NCBI RefSeq assembly: GCF_900230225.1
Contig: NZ_OCNH01000002.1
Coordinates: 62,001-126,000 of the forward strand
DNA: 64,000 bases
Direction of reading: 5' to 3'
From: Spirosoma fluviale
Lineage (GTDB): Bacteria; Bacteroidota; Bacteroidia; Cytophagales; Spirosomataceae
Positions 17,120-25,474 of the stretch are shown in pieces. Both the position numbers and the translations under genes were made by a program. The notes beneath the pieces were generated by a model, which searched no databases, was not told the origin of the DNA, and saw only the letters and a list, made by a program, of their open reading frames with translations. The stretch's first letter is position 1. Each line of letters begins with the position of its first letter.

Positions 17120-18286
17120 ATGAAACCAAAAATCAACGCCTTCTTCCTGCTACTAACCAGCCTGCTTCTTGTCACGGCAACCGGTTGGATACCTTTATCA
17201 ACTGCTCCTTTGTCCTGGAACGCTACTGAAACGTTAGCCCCTAAAGTACAGCGGTATTTATACGTAGTGACCCCCGGCGTACGCAATTACCTGGGTTATG
17301 GCGGGCACGGGATTCAGGTGTTCGACATGGATAATAACCATCGGTTTGTGAAATTTGTGAAAACCGGTGGATTCAATAAAGATGGCAAGCCTTCTAATGT
17401 AAAAGGCGTTGATGTAAGTCTGGCAACAAACTGCATTTACATCAGCACGCTGGAAGCGCTCCAGTGTATTGATCTGACTACCGAGAAACTCGTATGGGAA
17501 AAGCAGTACGAAGGGGGTGTTGACCGTATTTCGATTTCGCCGGACGGGCAAACGATTTACATGCCGTCGCTGGAGAAAGAGTTCTGGACGGTGGTTGACG
17601 CCAAAACCGGGAATATTATCAGGAAAATCGTTACCAATTCCGGTGCCCACAACACCATTTACGGACCCGATGGCAACTATGTGTACCTGGCTGGCCTCAA
17701 ATCGACCATGTTGAATGTGGCCGATGCGAAAACGCATACGGTCGTCAAAAAAGTGGGTCCGTTTGGCGCAGACATTCGTCCGTTTACGATTAATGGAGCC
17801 CAGACGCTGGTGTATGTGAATGTAAATGGTCTGCTTGGTTTTGAAGTGGGTGATCTGGTCAGTGGAAAGTTTCTGCACCGGGTGGTTGTGGAAGGGTTCA
17901 ATATCGGCGAAGTGAAGCGGCACGGCTGCCCGAGTCATGGGATTGGGATGACACCCGATGAAAAGGAAATCTGGCTCTGCGATGGAGCCAACAATCGCCT
18001 TCATGTATTCGACAATACCGTTATGCCGCCGGTGCAGAAAACGTCTATATTGGTAAAAGATATGCCCGGCTGGATTACGTTTAGTCTGGATGGTAAATAC
18101 GCGTACCCGTCAACCGGCGATGTGATTGATGTGAAGACGCGGAAAATCATTGCCAGTCTGGAAGATGAACAGTACAACGATGTGCAGAGCGAAAAGATGG
18201 TCGAGATTCATTTCGCTGGTAACAGGGCCATAGCGGCAGGCGATCAGTTTGGGTTGGGGCAGGTAAAGAAATCAGCTAAGAATTGA
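17120..18286 (+). CDS. Exported YncE-like seven-bladed beta-propeller protein
   Basis: A 388-residue protein with a signal peptide (MKPKINAFFLLLTSLLLVTA). It has a YVTN/YncE-type propeller: QRYLYVVTPGVRNYLGYGGH, IQVFDMDN, VDRISISPDGQTIYMPSLEK, NTIYGPDGNYVYLAGLKST, HGIGMTPDEKEIWLCDGANN and WITFSLDGKYAYPSTGDVID are successive blades. Such proteins are periplasmic or secreted binding scaffolds. There is no catalytic signature and no sorting tail. It is monocistronic and convergent with the nuo operon, with a shared bidirectional terminator between them. The ligand is unknown. Confidence 0.8.
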   Translation: MKPKINAFFLLLTSLLLVTATGWIPLSTAPLSWNATETLAPKVQRYLYVVTPGVRNYLGYGGHGIQVFDMDNNHRFVKFVKTGGFNKDGKPSNVKGVDVSLATNCIYISTLEALQCIDLTTEKLVWEKQYEGGVDRISISPDGQTIYMPSLEKEFWTVVDAKTGNIIRKIVTNSGAHNTIYGPDGNYVYLAGLKSTMLNVADAKTHTVVKKVGPFGADIRPFTINGAQTLVYVNVNGLLGFEVGDLVSGKFLHRVVVEGFNIGEVKRHGCPSHGIGMTPDEKEIWLCDGANNRLHVFDNTVMPPVQKTSILVKDMPGWITFSLDGKYAYPSTGDVIDVKTRKIIASLEDEQYNDVQSEKMVEIHFAGNRAIAAGDQFGLGQVKKSAKN

Positions 18287-18294
18287 GCGTAAAA

Positions 18295-18328
18295 AAAAGC
18301 CGCTCGTGTCTTCATACGAGCGGCTTTT
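18295..18328. terminator. Bidirectional terminator between the propeller gene and nuoJ
   Basis: A 13-bp perfect stem (AAAAGCCGCTCGT at 18295-18307 pairing with 18316-18328) with A and T tracts on both sides, between convergent genes. It marks the true end of the nuo operon after nuoJ. Confidence 0.9.
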
Positions 18329-18365
18329 GAAATCAAAAAGATCAATTAAATCCGATAAATCCTGG

Positions 18366-18920
18366 TCAGAAGTGACGATCACCAGCTTCGCGTTTGCCGA
18401 GCATGACAGCGCCAACCATGGCAACCAGGAAAAGCACGGAGGCAAGCTCGAAAGGCAGGATGTAATCGCTATACAGCAACTGCCCTAAATTCTCAACCAA
18501 TCCTGTTTTTGCGCTGAACGTTCCAGCATTGACCGTAGGTACCTGCGCACTCTTAGCCCGGAAGATCGTGATCAGCATGATCATCAATAACCCGCCAACG
18601 ACTACCGACGCCATTTTGGTCAGGTTTGTTTTCGACTCTTCATCTTCTTTCCGAAGATTCAGAAACATGATGGTAAACAGAAACAAGACCATGATAGCCC
18701 CTGCGTAAACAATAATGTTGACAGCTGCCAAAAACTGTGCGTTCAACAGCACGTAATGGCCCGATAAACAGAAGAACGTCGCAATCAACGCCAGTACGCT
18801 GTAGACCGGGTTACGCGCTGTAACAACACCAATGGCGCTAAACAACGTGAGTACTGTCAGGAAAAGGAACAGATAGCCGGTTGGCGTCAGGGATTTGAAA
18901 AAACTCAAAAATTCAGTCAT
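18366..18920 (-). CDS. nuoJ: NADH-quinone oxidoreductase subunit J
   Basis: A 184-residue membrane subunit of Complex I. About five hydrophobic helices are visible (GYLFLFLTVLTLFSAIGVVT, VYSVLALIATFFCLSGHYVL, AAVNIIVYAGAIMVLFLFTI, MASVVVGGLLMIMLITIF and ELASVLFLVAMVGAVMLG). The conserved NuoJ stretch IVYAGAIMVLFLF is intact. The start at 18920 (MTEFLSFFKS) fits the family; an ATG at 18944 adds eight residues. It is the last gene of the operon. NuoK normally follows directly, but here a terminator and a convergent gene follow. Confidence 0.95.
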   Translation of the reverse strand: MTEFLSFFKSLTPTGYLFLFLTVLTLFSAIGVVTARNPVYSVLALIATFFCLSGHYVLLNAQFLAAVNIIVYAGAIMVLFLFTIMFLNLRKEDEESKTNLTKMASVVVGGLLMIMLITIFRAKSAQVPTVNAGTFSAKTGLVENLGQLLYSDYILPFELASVLFLVAMVGAVMLGKREAGDRHF

Positions 18921-18961
18921 TGTGTAGCTTAGTCGAATAAACAACAGTAGAAAAAGGTCGG

Positions 18962-19528
18962 CTAGGTCGCGGCCCGCGTTAGGCTGGGCTCCGTTGGGGT
19001 AGTCTGGACTTCGGAGTTAGCTACCCGAATATACCGGTCGTTCATGTTCTCGACCAGTCGATCTTTACCATAAATAACTTCGTCGCGTTCCTGGAAAACA
19101 GGAACCATAAGATCATGACGAAGGTAAACGGCCTGTTTAGGGCAAGCTTCTTCGCATAGACCACAGAAGATACAACGCAGCATGTTAATCTCGTACACGG
19201 CCGCGTATTTCTCTTCCCGGTACAAGTTTTCCTCGCCTTTCTTACGCTCTGCCGCTACCATCGAGATGGCTTCTGCCGGACAGGCTACCGCGCACAGGCC
19301 ACAGGCGGTACAACGCTCGCGGCCTTGTTCATCCCGTTTCAGGATGTGATGCCCCCGATAAATGGGACCGAGGTATTTTTTTACCTCAGGGTATTGAATC
19401 GTCGGCTTTTTACGAAAAAAGTGGCTGATCGTGATGGCAAGCCCACCCACAATGGCGGGTAGGTACATCTTCTCGGCCAGCGTCATTTCTTTATTGCTGA
19501 CTTGCTTGGATCGATTCGTTAGTTGCAT
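18962..19528 (-). CDS. nuoI: NADH-quinone oxidoreductase subunit I
   Basis: A 188-residue subunit carrying clusters N6a and N6b. The two 4Fe-4S motifs are CTACGLCAVACP and CIFCGLCEEACP, both complete. The N-terminal helix region (MYLPAIVGGLAITISHFFRK) anchors it to the membrane arm. It lies 86 bp after nuoH and 41 bp before nuoJ in the same operon. Length and motifs are normal. Confidence 0.96.
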   Translation of the reverse strand: MQLTNRSKQVSNKEMTLAEKMYLPAIVGGLAITISHFFRKKPTIQYPEVKKYLGPIYRGHHILKRDEQGRERCTACGLCAVACPAEAISMVAAERKKGEENLYREEKYAAVYEINMLRCIFCGLCEEACPKQAVYLRHDLMVPVFQERDEVIYGKDRLVENMNDRYIRVANSEVQTTPTEPSLTRAAT

Positions 19529-19614
19529 TCTTTTCAGTATTCGGTTTATGGAATTCAGTTTAGTGTAGTACCAGAGTTAACCGGCTGAAAACACAATTTT
19601 GAATCGCCGTTAAC

Positions 19615-20769
19615 TTAAACTTGTTGCGGAATGGCTTCCCGCTTTGGTGCCCGTGCGCCTGATACGACTACCATAAGAACCATAACAATAACAATGGCCC
19701 AGGTTGAATACTTAAAGTTATACAACAGACCAGCGCCGGTTATCACAACATTGAGAATAGACAGCGGAATGAGCGTTTTCCAGCCCAGATTCATCAGTTG
19801 GTCATAGCGGAAACGGGGAAGCGTCCACCGAACCCACATGAAAAAGAAGATGAAGAAGAAAATTTTGCCGAAGAATACCACAAAGCCAATGGCCGTGGCA
19901 ATGTTATGTCCGGTAATGGCACCCATCGACTTTTCGAGTGCATTGCCTACTTCATTCATGAATGGATAATGGAACCCACCAAAATACAAGGCCGAAATGA
20001 AAGCCGATGACACAAACATATTGATATACTCGGCAAACAGGTAAAAGCCCAGTTTCATAGAGCTGTACTCCGTGTGATAACCGCCGATCAGTTCTGTTTC
20101 GCACTCGGGTAAGTCGAACGGAGTACGGTTACATTCTGCAAAAGCGCATGTCAGGAAAATAACAAAGCCCAATGGCTGAGTGAAGATGTTCCACTCGAAG
20201 AAACTGGCCTGCTGATCGACAATAGCCCGCACAGAAAGCGACCCGGTCATCATCAGAATGGCAATCATGGAAAGTCCAAGCGCAATTTCGTAACTGATGT
20301 TCTGCGATGCCGCCCGGATAGCACCCAGGAGCGAGAACTTATTGTTGGATGCCCAGCCGCCTACCATGACGCCATATACACCCAGCGAAACAACACCGAA
20401 GATGTACAACACGCCAATGTTGATTTCAATAGCCTGAAGCGGAATCGAATAGTTATCAAATCGAATGCTGTCGCCAAACGGAATAACCGCACTAGCCATC
20501 AGGGCTGTGAGCATGGCCAGACAGGGGCCGAGGATAAATAGCCATTTACTGGCCTGCGACGGAATGAAGTCCTCTTTAAAGAACATCTTGCCCGCATCGG
20601 CAATGGGTTGCAGAAGCCCCCATGGGCCTGCCCGGTTTGGGCCTAAACGATCTTGCAGGAAGGCCGCCACCTTGCGCTCGGCGTAGGTGGAGTAGGTCGC
20701 AATCAGGAGTGTTATCCCGAAAATGACGAGGATAATGATCCCTTTGACGAGTAATACGGTTAAGTCCAT
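19615..20769 (-). CDS. nuoH: NADH-quinone oxidoreductase subunit H
   Basis: A 384-residue membrane subunit at the junction of the two arms, forming part of the quinone site. Conserved stretches are YAERKVAAFLQDRLGPNRAG, GLLQPIADAGKMFFKEDFIP and FDLPECETELIGGYHTEYSS. About eight hydrophobic helices are present. The start at 20769 (MDLTVLLVKG) is chosen because the ATG at 20802 adds a basic segment with no counterpart in the family. Confidence 0.96.
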   Translation of the reverse strand: MDLTVLLVKGIIILVIFGITLLIATYSTYAERKVAAFLQDRLGPNRAGPWGLLQPIADAGKMFFKEDFIPSQASKWLFILGPCLAMLTALMASAVIPFGDSIRFDNYSIPLQAIEINIGVLYIFGVVSLGVYGVMVGGWASNNKFSLLGAIRAASQNISYEIALGLSMIAILMMTGSLSVRAIVDQQASFFEWNIFTQPLGFVIFLTCAFAECNRTPFDLPECETELIGGYHTEYSSMKLGFYLFAEYINMFVSSAFISALYFGGFHYPFMNEVGNALEKSMGAITGHNIATAIGFVVFFGKIFFFIFFFMWVRWTLPRFRYDQLMNLGWKTLIPLSILNVVITGAGLLYNFKYSTWAIVIVMVLMVVVSGARAPKREAIPQQV

Positions 20770-20836
20770 TTTGAAAAAAAATTTCGGCCGCTTTCCGTCC
20801 ACTAACCGAAAGCCAAAGCCATGTACCTGTTACTAA

Positions 20837-21928
20837 TTAAGGTTCTGGATCTAATGCAGCGGGTAAGACTTTGGCGAAACGCTCGGGTGGCAACTGCTGA
20901 ATGGTTAGTTGCGATGTGTCGCGCTTATCGTCAATAGGCTTATAATCAGCAGCCGCCATTCGTTCGCCGAAGCTGGGCTTGATCGTGTCGGCCCGGTATT
21001 TGTTGGCCGCAATGACGGAGCTGCGAGATATTTTTGTTGGCCCTTCGATAGTCCAGTCACTGGTTTTCTTCGTTTCGAAGCGGCAGGTGTTACAGATGAA
21101 CTCCGTTACTTCGCTCCACTCGTTTTTGCGGGCGGTTACCCGAATCACTTCGTCACCCCGATACCAGAGCGTAACGTTGCCTGAGCAGGTAGGGCAATCA
21201 CGGTGGGCATCAACAGGTTTGGTAAACCAAACCCGATTCTTAAATCGGTACGTTTTATCCGTTAAAGCACCAACCGGGCACACATCAATGACGTTACCGG
21301 AAAAGTCATTGTCGATGGCTTTCTCGATGTACGTACTGATTTCCGATGCATCGCCCCGGTTCATCACACCGTGAACACGCTTATTCGTAATCTGATCGGC
21401 CGTGTACACACATCGATAGCAGAGAATACAGCGCGTCATGTGCAACTGAATGAAAGGGCCGATATCCCGTTTCTCAAACGTCCGGCGATCTTCTTCATAG
21501 CGGGTGGTTGCTTTGCCATGGTCGAAGGCAAAGTTTTGAAGGTCGCACTCGCCGGCCTGATCGCAAACGGGACAATCGAGTGGGTGGTTGAGCAGCAGGA
21601 ATTCAACAACCCCGTTGCGGGCGTCGATAACCTGTGGGCTGGTCTCATTTTCAACGATCATGCCATCCTGCACCGCTGTCAGACATGACGCCACCAGCTT
21701 GGGCATTGGGCGTGGGTCTTTCGCCGATCCGGCGGCCACACGAACTAAACAAGCCCGGCATTTGCCGCCACTGCCCTTGAGTGGCTGGTAATAGCACATG
21801 GCTGGCGGAGCCACTGCTGGCCCTATTTTCCGAGCAGCCTGCAAAATAGTTGTTCCCGGCTCCACCTCGACCTCAATTCCGTCGATGGTAACTTTTAAGA
21901 GTTGCGGCTTTATTTCCTGTTCAGCCAT
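20837..21928 (-). CDS. nuoG: Short NuoG-like 2Fe-2S/4Fe-4S subunit
   Basis: A 363-residue NuoG containing only the iron-sulfur part. It has an N-terminal 2Fe-2S ferredoxin domain (MCYYQPLKGSGGKCRACLV, LVASCLTAV), the His-Cys3 region (LNHPLDCPVCDQAGECDLQN) and a 4Fe-4S domain (MTRCILCYRCV, and VIDVCPVGALTDKTY). It stops soon after a further cysteine cluster (HRDCPTCSGNVTLWYRGDEV and FICNTCRF). The large molybdopterin-oxidoreductase-like C-terminal domain of the ~700-900-residue NuoG is missing. No frameshift remnant is visible downstream, so the short form appears native, as I understand to be usual in this group. It transfers electrons from NuoE/F towards NuoI. Confidence 0.93.
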   Translation of the reverse strand: MAEQEIKPQLLKVTIDGIEVEVEPGTTILQAARKIGPAVAPPAMCYYQPLKGSGGKCRACLVRVAAGSAKDPRPMPKLVASCLTAVQDGMIVENETSPQVIDARNGVVEFLLLNHPLDCPVCDQAGECDLQNFAFDHGKATTRYEEDRRTFEKRDIGPFIQLHMTRCILCYRCVYTADQITNKRVHGVMNRGDASEISTYIEKAIDNDFSGNVIDVCPVGALTDKTYRFKNRVWFTKPVDAHRDCPTCSGNVTLWYRGDEVIRVTARKNEWSEVTEFICNTCRFETKKTSDWTIEGPTKISRSSVIAANKYRADTIKPSFGERMAAADYKPIDDKRDTSQLTIQQLPPERFAKVLPAALDPEP

Positions 21929-21970
21929 AATTTTTTACTAAGTTGACAAACAACAAGTTCTGGCGTGACC

Positions 21971-23494
21971 TTATTTATGCTTATAAATTTGATACACGCC
22001 CATTTCTTTCGCTAATACGTAGTCACGCGAGTCAAACGTATGGTTCAAAGCAGTGAAGTATAGCGAATTCTTTCTGGGTGTGATAATGAATTTTACCCCT
22101 CCCTGTTTTACTAATTCATCGAACCGACTAAAATCATACTTTTTACTATTGTACAAAAATCGCAGGATATCGTCGGAGTAGGCTAACTCATGGCGAAACA
22201 GCATTTGATGAAGCATCCATCCCTCGAAATCGTCCCCAAACGTGACAACGATTTTATCTTTTTCCGACAGTTGAGGCTCTACAAACTTTTTAACCATCAG
22301 TTCATCCCGGTACATGAGCGCATAATGACCATTATTGATACTTTGATACCGCTCTATCTGCTTACTCACAAAAAAGAGCATGGTCATGCAAATCATTGCC
22401 GGAAATAAATACTTGCCTAACTCACTCGTCTGCGCAATTGATTTTTCATTACAAAAATACCAAAATATTACCAGCAAGCCGGTATAGGCGAATTCGTGAT
22501 AATAACCCACAGCGGCACCATGTTTAAATGCCGTAGCCGTGGCAAATCCAAAAAACATAAACGTTGCCAGGGCGAGAAACCGTTGGGGATTATCTGTACC
22601 CGTAAGCAACCATTTAAAGCTGATTAAAAACGATACCGCAATCAGTAAACTGGCGGTTGGAATCAGGTGTCGGAACGTGTAATCATAAAACCAGACTGGA
22701 GAAAGTGGCAACGCCAGACTGATAAAAAGATTCTGAAAAAATACCTGATAATTACCTTCATCCAGCAACAAGGTCAACCCTACAAACGTAACCGCCATCA
22801 ACCCAACGGTGCGAATCAGGATACGCCAGTGTCCAAACAAAATTAAGTAGGCAAGCAGGATCGCAATGTGAATCATACCGCTCTGCTTTATGAAAAAACA
22901 CGTAACTGACAGAAGAACTGCTGCCAGAACATAGCGATTCCATAAATTCTCCTGACCTACTCCGCGCAGCATACAATACAGGTACGTTGTTGTACACAAA
23001 AAAAGCAGACTGTCTGCCCGGGAATTGGTTAGGTGCCAATGTTGCAGAACACCAAAGACAAGGCAACAAAACAATATCGTTTGCGTGAGCCTTATTCGCA
23101 GGAACCTATAAGCTGTTATAGATACCACGACCATTGCTAACAGCACCAAGGCAAACGACATTATACGGCTCACTAACTGAACCCTGTGAATATCTGTCGG
23201 GTCCCAACCGGTTAGCCGGTACATATTTCCAACTAACTGGTAGTAGATTGGTGCATACTGTGTAACCCAAAAAGGAATTTCTTCTGGATTGTAGTATAAA
23301 TGCCGACCATCGGCAATCAGTTGGATACCATACGTTGTACTCCGCTCTGAGCCAGAAATGTCAGGGAAATAACTCTTGGATAAATTTATCTTGACGAAGA
23401 AAATTACTGCCGTGCAGACTAAGCAAAAAATTAAAGTCAAAAACCAAGCCTTATTTTTAAGGGTATTATATAAATTTAGTACCAGGCGCTGCAT
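21971..23494 (-). CDS. Polytopic membrane glycosyltransferase-like protein inside the nuo operon
   Basis: A 507-residue membrane protein with a GT-C-like layout. It has one helix near residues 17-34 and a long first extracytoplasmic loop with DISGSERSTTYGIQLIADGR and PFWVTQYAPIYYQLVGNMYR. About nine or ten further helices follow, then a ~130-residue soluble C-terminal part. The loop pattern resembles glycosyltransferases of the GT39/GT87-like (polyprenol-phosphate sugar) class, but no diagnostic DD or DE pair could be assigned with confidence. It has no link to Complex I. It sits between nuoF (116 bp away) and nuoG (42 bp away) on the same strand. Its DNA looks more AT-rich than that of the neighbouring nuo genes, which suggests later insertion. 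Confidence 0.65.
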   Translation of the reverse strand: MQRLVLNLYNTLKNKAWFLTLIFCLVCTAVIFFVKINLSKSYFPDISGSERSTTYGIQLIADGRHLYYNPEEIPFWVTQYAPIYYQLVGNMYRLTGWDPTDIHRVQLVSRIMSFALVLLAMVVVSITAYRFLRIRLTQTILFCCLVFGVLQHWHLTNSRADSLLFLCTTTYLYCMLRGVGQENLWNRYVLAAVLLSVTCFFIKQSGMIHIAILLAYLILFGHWRILIRTVGLMAVTFVGLTLLLDEGNYQVFFQNLFISLALPLSPVWFYDYTFRHLIPTASLLIAVSFLISFKWLLTGTDNPQRFLALATFMFFGFATATAFKHGAAVGYYHEFAYTGLLVIFWYFCNEKSIAQTSELGKYLFPAMICMTMLFFVSKQIERYQSINNGHYALMYRDELMVKKFVEPQLSEKDKIVVTFGDDFEGWMLHQMLFRHELAYSDDILRFLYNSKKYDFSRFDELVKQGGVKFIITPRKNSLYFTALNHTFDSRDYVLAKEMGVYQIYKHK

Positions 23495-23610
23495 GTAAGC
23501 AATTTTACGTGTTAATGTGTTCTCAGGGTTTAGAGTTTATCATAACTAGTTGAATGAGTGTGGCTATTTGTCTTATTTTGTTCAAGTGCCTTTACCCCAA
23601 TATAGGTTAG

Positions 23611-24951
23611 CTATACTAACGCCATATCGCCCCGGTAAACCGCCCCAGGCTGGGTAGCTTCGGCTGGATTGTCGATATGCCACTGGAACTCATCCCGAAA
23701 GTGACGAATTGCACTGGCAACGGGCCAGGCAGCAGCATCTCCAAGTGGACAAATTGTATTTCCTTCAATTTTCTTGGCTACATCTACGAGCAGGTCAATA
23801 TCCTGCTGGTGCCCGTGTCCGTGTTCAATACGGTGCAGTACTTTTTCCATCCAGCCGGTTCCTTCCCGGCAGGGACTGCACTGACCACAGGACTCGTGGT
23901 GGTAAAAACGGGAGAAATTCCATGTGTTCCGTACGATACACGAGGTTTCGTCGAATACGATAAACCCACCCGAACCCAGCATGGTACCGGTGGCAAAACC
24001 ACCATCAGACAATGACTCATAGCTCATCAGGCGTTTTTCGCCATTGGCTAATGTCAGGGCCAGATTCGCTGGCAGAATAGGGACGGATGAACCACCGGCA
24101 ACGAGTGCTTTAAACTTGTGCCCCGGCCGGATACCACCACACCACTCATCGGCATAGATGAAATCTTCGACAGGAACGCCAAGTTCAATTTCGTAAACGC
24201 CGGGTTTATTGATATGCCCCGATGCCGAAATGAGTTTGGTACCCGTACTGCGGCCGATACCTACGCCCGCATACGCATCACCACCATTATTAATAATCCA
24301 GGCGGTTGTAGCTATGGATTCTACGTTATTAACAACCGTTGGAGATTGATACAATCCCTTTACGGCTGGAAATGGAGGCTTGTTTCGTGGGTTGCCGCGC
24401 TTGCCTTCCAGTGATTCGAGCAATGCTGTTTCTTCACCGCAGATGTAGGCACCCCCACCAGGCTGCACAACTAATTCCAGATCGTAGCCGCTGCCAAGAA
24501 TATTTTTTCCTAAGAAGCCTTTTGCCGTTGCTTCGGCAATAGCTTTCTCAAGGATATGGATAACGTACATTAACTCGCCCCGTACGTAGATGAACGACTT
24601 ATTGGCACCCAGGGCAAACGATGAAATGATCATTCCCTCAATCAGTAAGTGAGGAATGTTCTTCATCAGGTAATGGTCTTTGAACGTACCCGGCTCCGAT
24701 TCATCGGCATTGCAGACGAGGTAACGGGGAACACCTTCCGGTTTTGCCAGGAAGCTCCACTTCATGCCCATTGGGAATCCGGCACCGCCCCGACCCCGAA
24801 CGCCCGCTTTTTTCACCTCTTCAACAATGGCTTCGGGCGTCATTGTCTTGATTGCCTTTTCTACGGCCGTATAGCCGCCCTGCTTCCGGTATACATCGAA
24901 CGTTTCAATGCCGGGAACGTTGATATGCTCAGTTAATATTTTGGTAGCCAT
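23611..24951 (-). CDS. nuoF: NADH-quinone oxidoreductase subunit F (NADH-binding)
   Basis: A 446-residue subunit that binds NADH, FMN and cluster N3. The nucleotide-binding glycine motif is GVRGRGGAGFPMGMKW, the FMN region is CNADESEPGTFKDHYLMKN, and the 4Fe-4S ligands are in CGQCSPCREGTGW and NTICPLGDAAAW. Length is normal. NuoE ends 8 bp upstream, so the two are probably translated together. Confidence 0.97.
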   Translation of the reverse strand: MATKILTEHINVPGIETFDVYRKQGGYTAVEKAIKTMTPEAIVEEVKKAGVRGRGGAGFPMGMKWSFLAKPEGVPRYLVCNADESEPGTFKDHYLMKNIPHLLIEGMIISSFALGANKSFIYVRGELMYVIHILEKAIAEATAKGFLGKNILGSGYDLELVVQPGGGAYICGEETALLESLEGKRGNPRNKPPFPAVKGLYQSPTVVNNVESIATTAWIINNGGDAYAGVGIGRSTGTKLISASGHINKPGVYEIELGVPVEDFIYADEWCGGIRPGHKFKALVAGGSSVPILPANLALTLANGEKRLMSYESLSDGGFATGTMLGSGGFIVFDETSCIVRNTWNFSRFYHHESCGQCSPCREGTGWMEKVLHRIEHGHGHQQDIDLLVDVAKKIEGNTICPLGDAAAWPVASAIRHFRDEFQWHIDNPAEATQPGAVYRGDMALV

Positions 24952-24959
24952 GTGTGCGG

Positions 24960-25460
24960 TTATTTCGACAGTTCATCAATGATCTCATCCACACGTTCGT
25001 TGGTGAGGTGCATGTAATATTTTTCCCGAATCTGAAACACCGGTCCCATACCGCAGGCTGCCAGACACTCTACTTCCTTGAGCGTAAACTGACCATCTAC
25101 GGTTGTTTGACCCGTATCAATGCCGAGCCGTTGCTTTAGGTGGGCGTATACCTCTTCGCCACCCATGAGGCAGCAGGGACCTGTGCGGCAGTATTCGATA
25201 ACGTGCTTACCAACCGGGTTGAGGTGGTACATGGTATAGAATGACGCTACCTCATATACTTCGATTGGCTGAATGTCGAGCATCCGGGCCACACAATCCA
25301 TACCCTCAGGGCTGGTCCAGCCTTCCTGTTCCTGCAATAAATGCAACAAGGGTAATAAAGCTGATTTTTGCTTGCCTTCCGGATATCGGGCAATAATTTC
25401 CTGTGCTTTGGTGAGCCGTTCCGGGGTAAAAGTTACAGTATTGTTGGTTTCAGTTGTCAT
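24960..25460 (-). CDS. nuoE: NADH-quinone oxidoreductase subunit E
   Basis: A 166-residue thioredoxin-like subunit with the N1a 2Fe-2S cluster. The ligands are in CRTGPCCLMG and CLAACGMGP, in the usual spacing. The start at 25460 (MTTETNNTVTF) follows the nuoD stop by 14 bp; a TTG at 25472 is possible but less likely. It pairs with NuoF to form the NADH dehydrogenase tip. Confidence 0.95.
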   Translation of the reverse strand: MTTETNNTVTFTPERLTKAQEIIARYPEGKQKSALLPLLHLLQEQEGWTSPEGMDCVARMLDIQPIEVYEVASFYTMYHLNPVGKHVIEYCRTGPCCLMGGEEVYAHLKQRLGIDTGQTTVDGQFTLKEVECLAACGMGPVFQIREKYYMHLTNERVDEIIDELSK

Positions 25461-25474
25461 AGTAAATGGCAAAT

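Noticed and set aside
17258-18004. A 248-codon frame antisense to the beta-propeller gene
   Set aside because: The plus strand has a signal peptide and blade motifs, whereas the antisense product has no motif.
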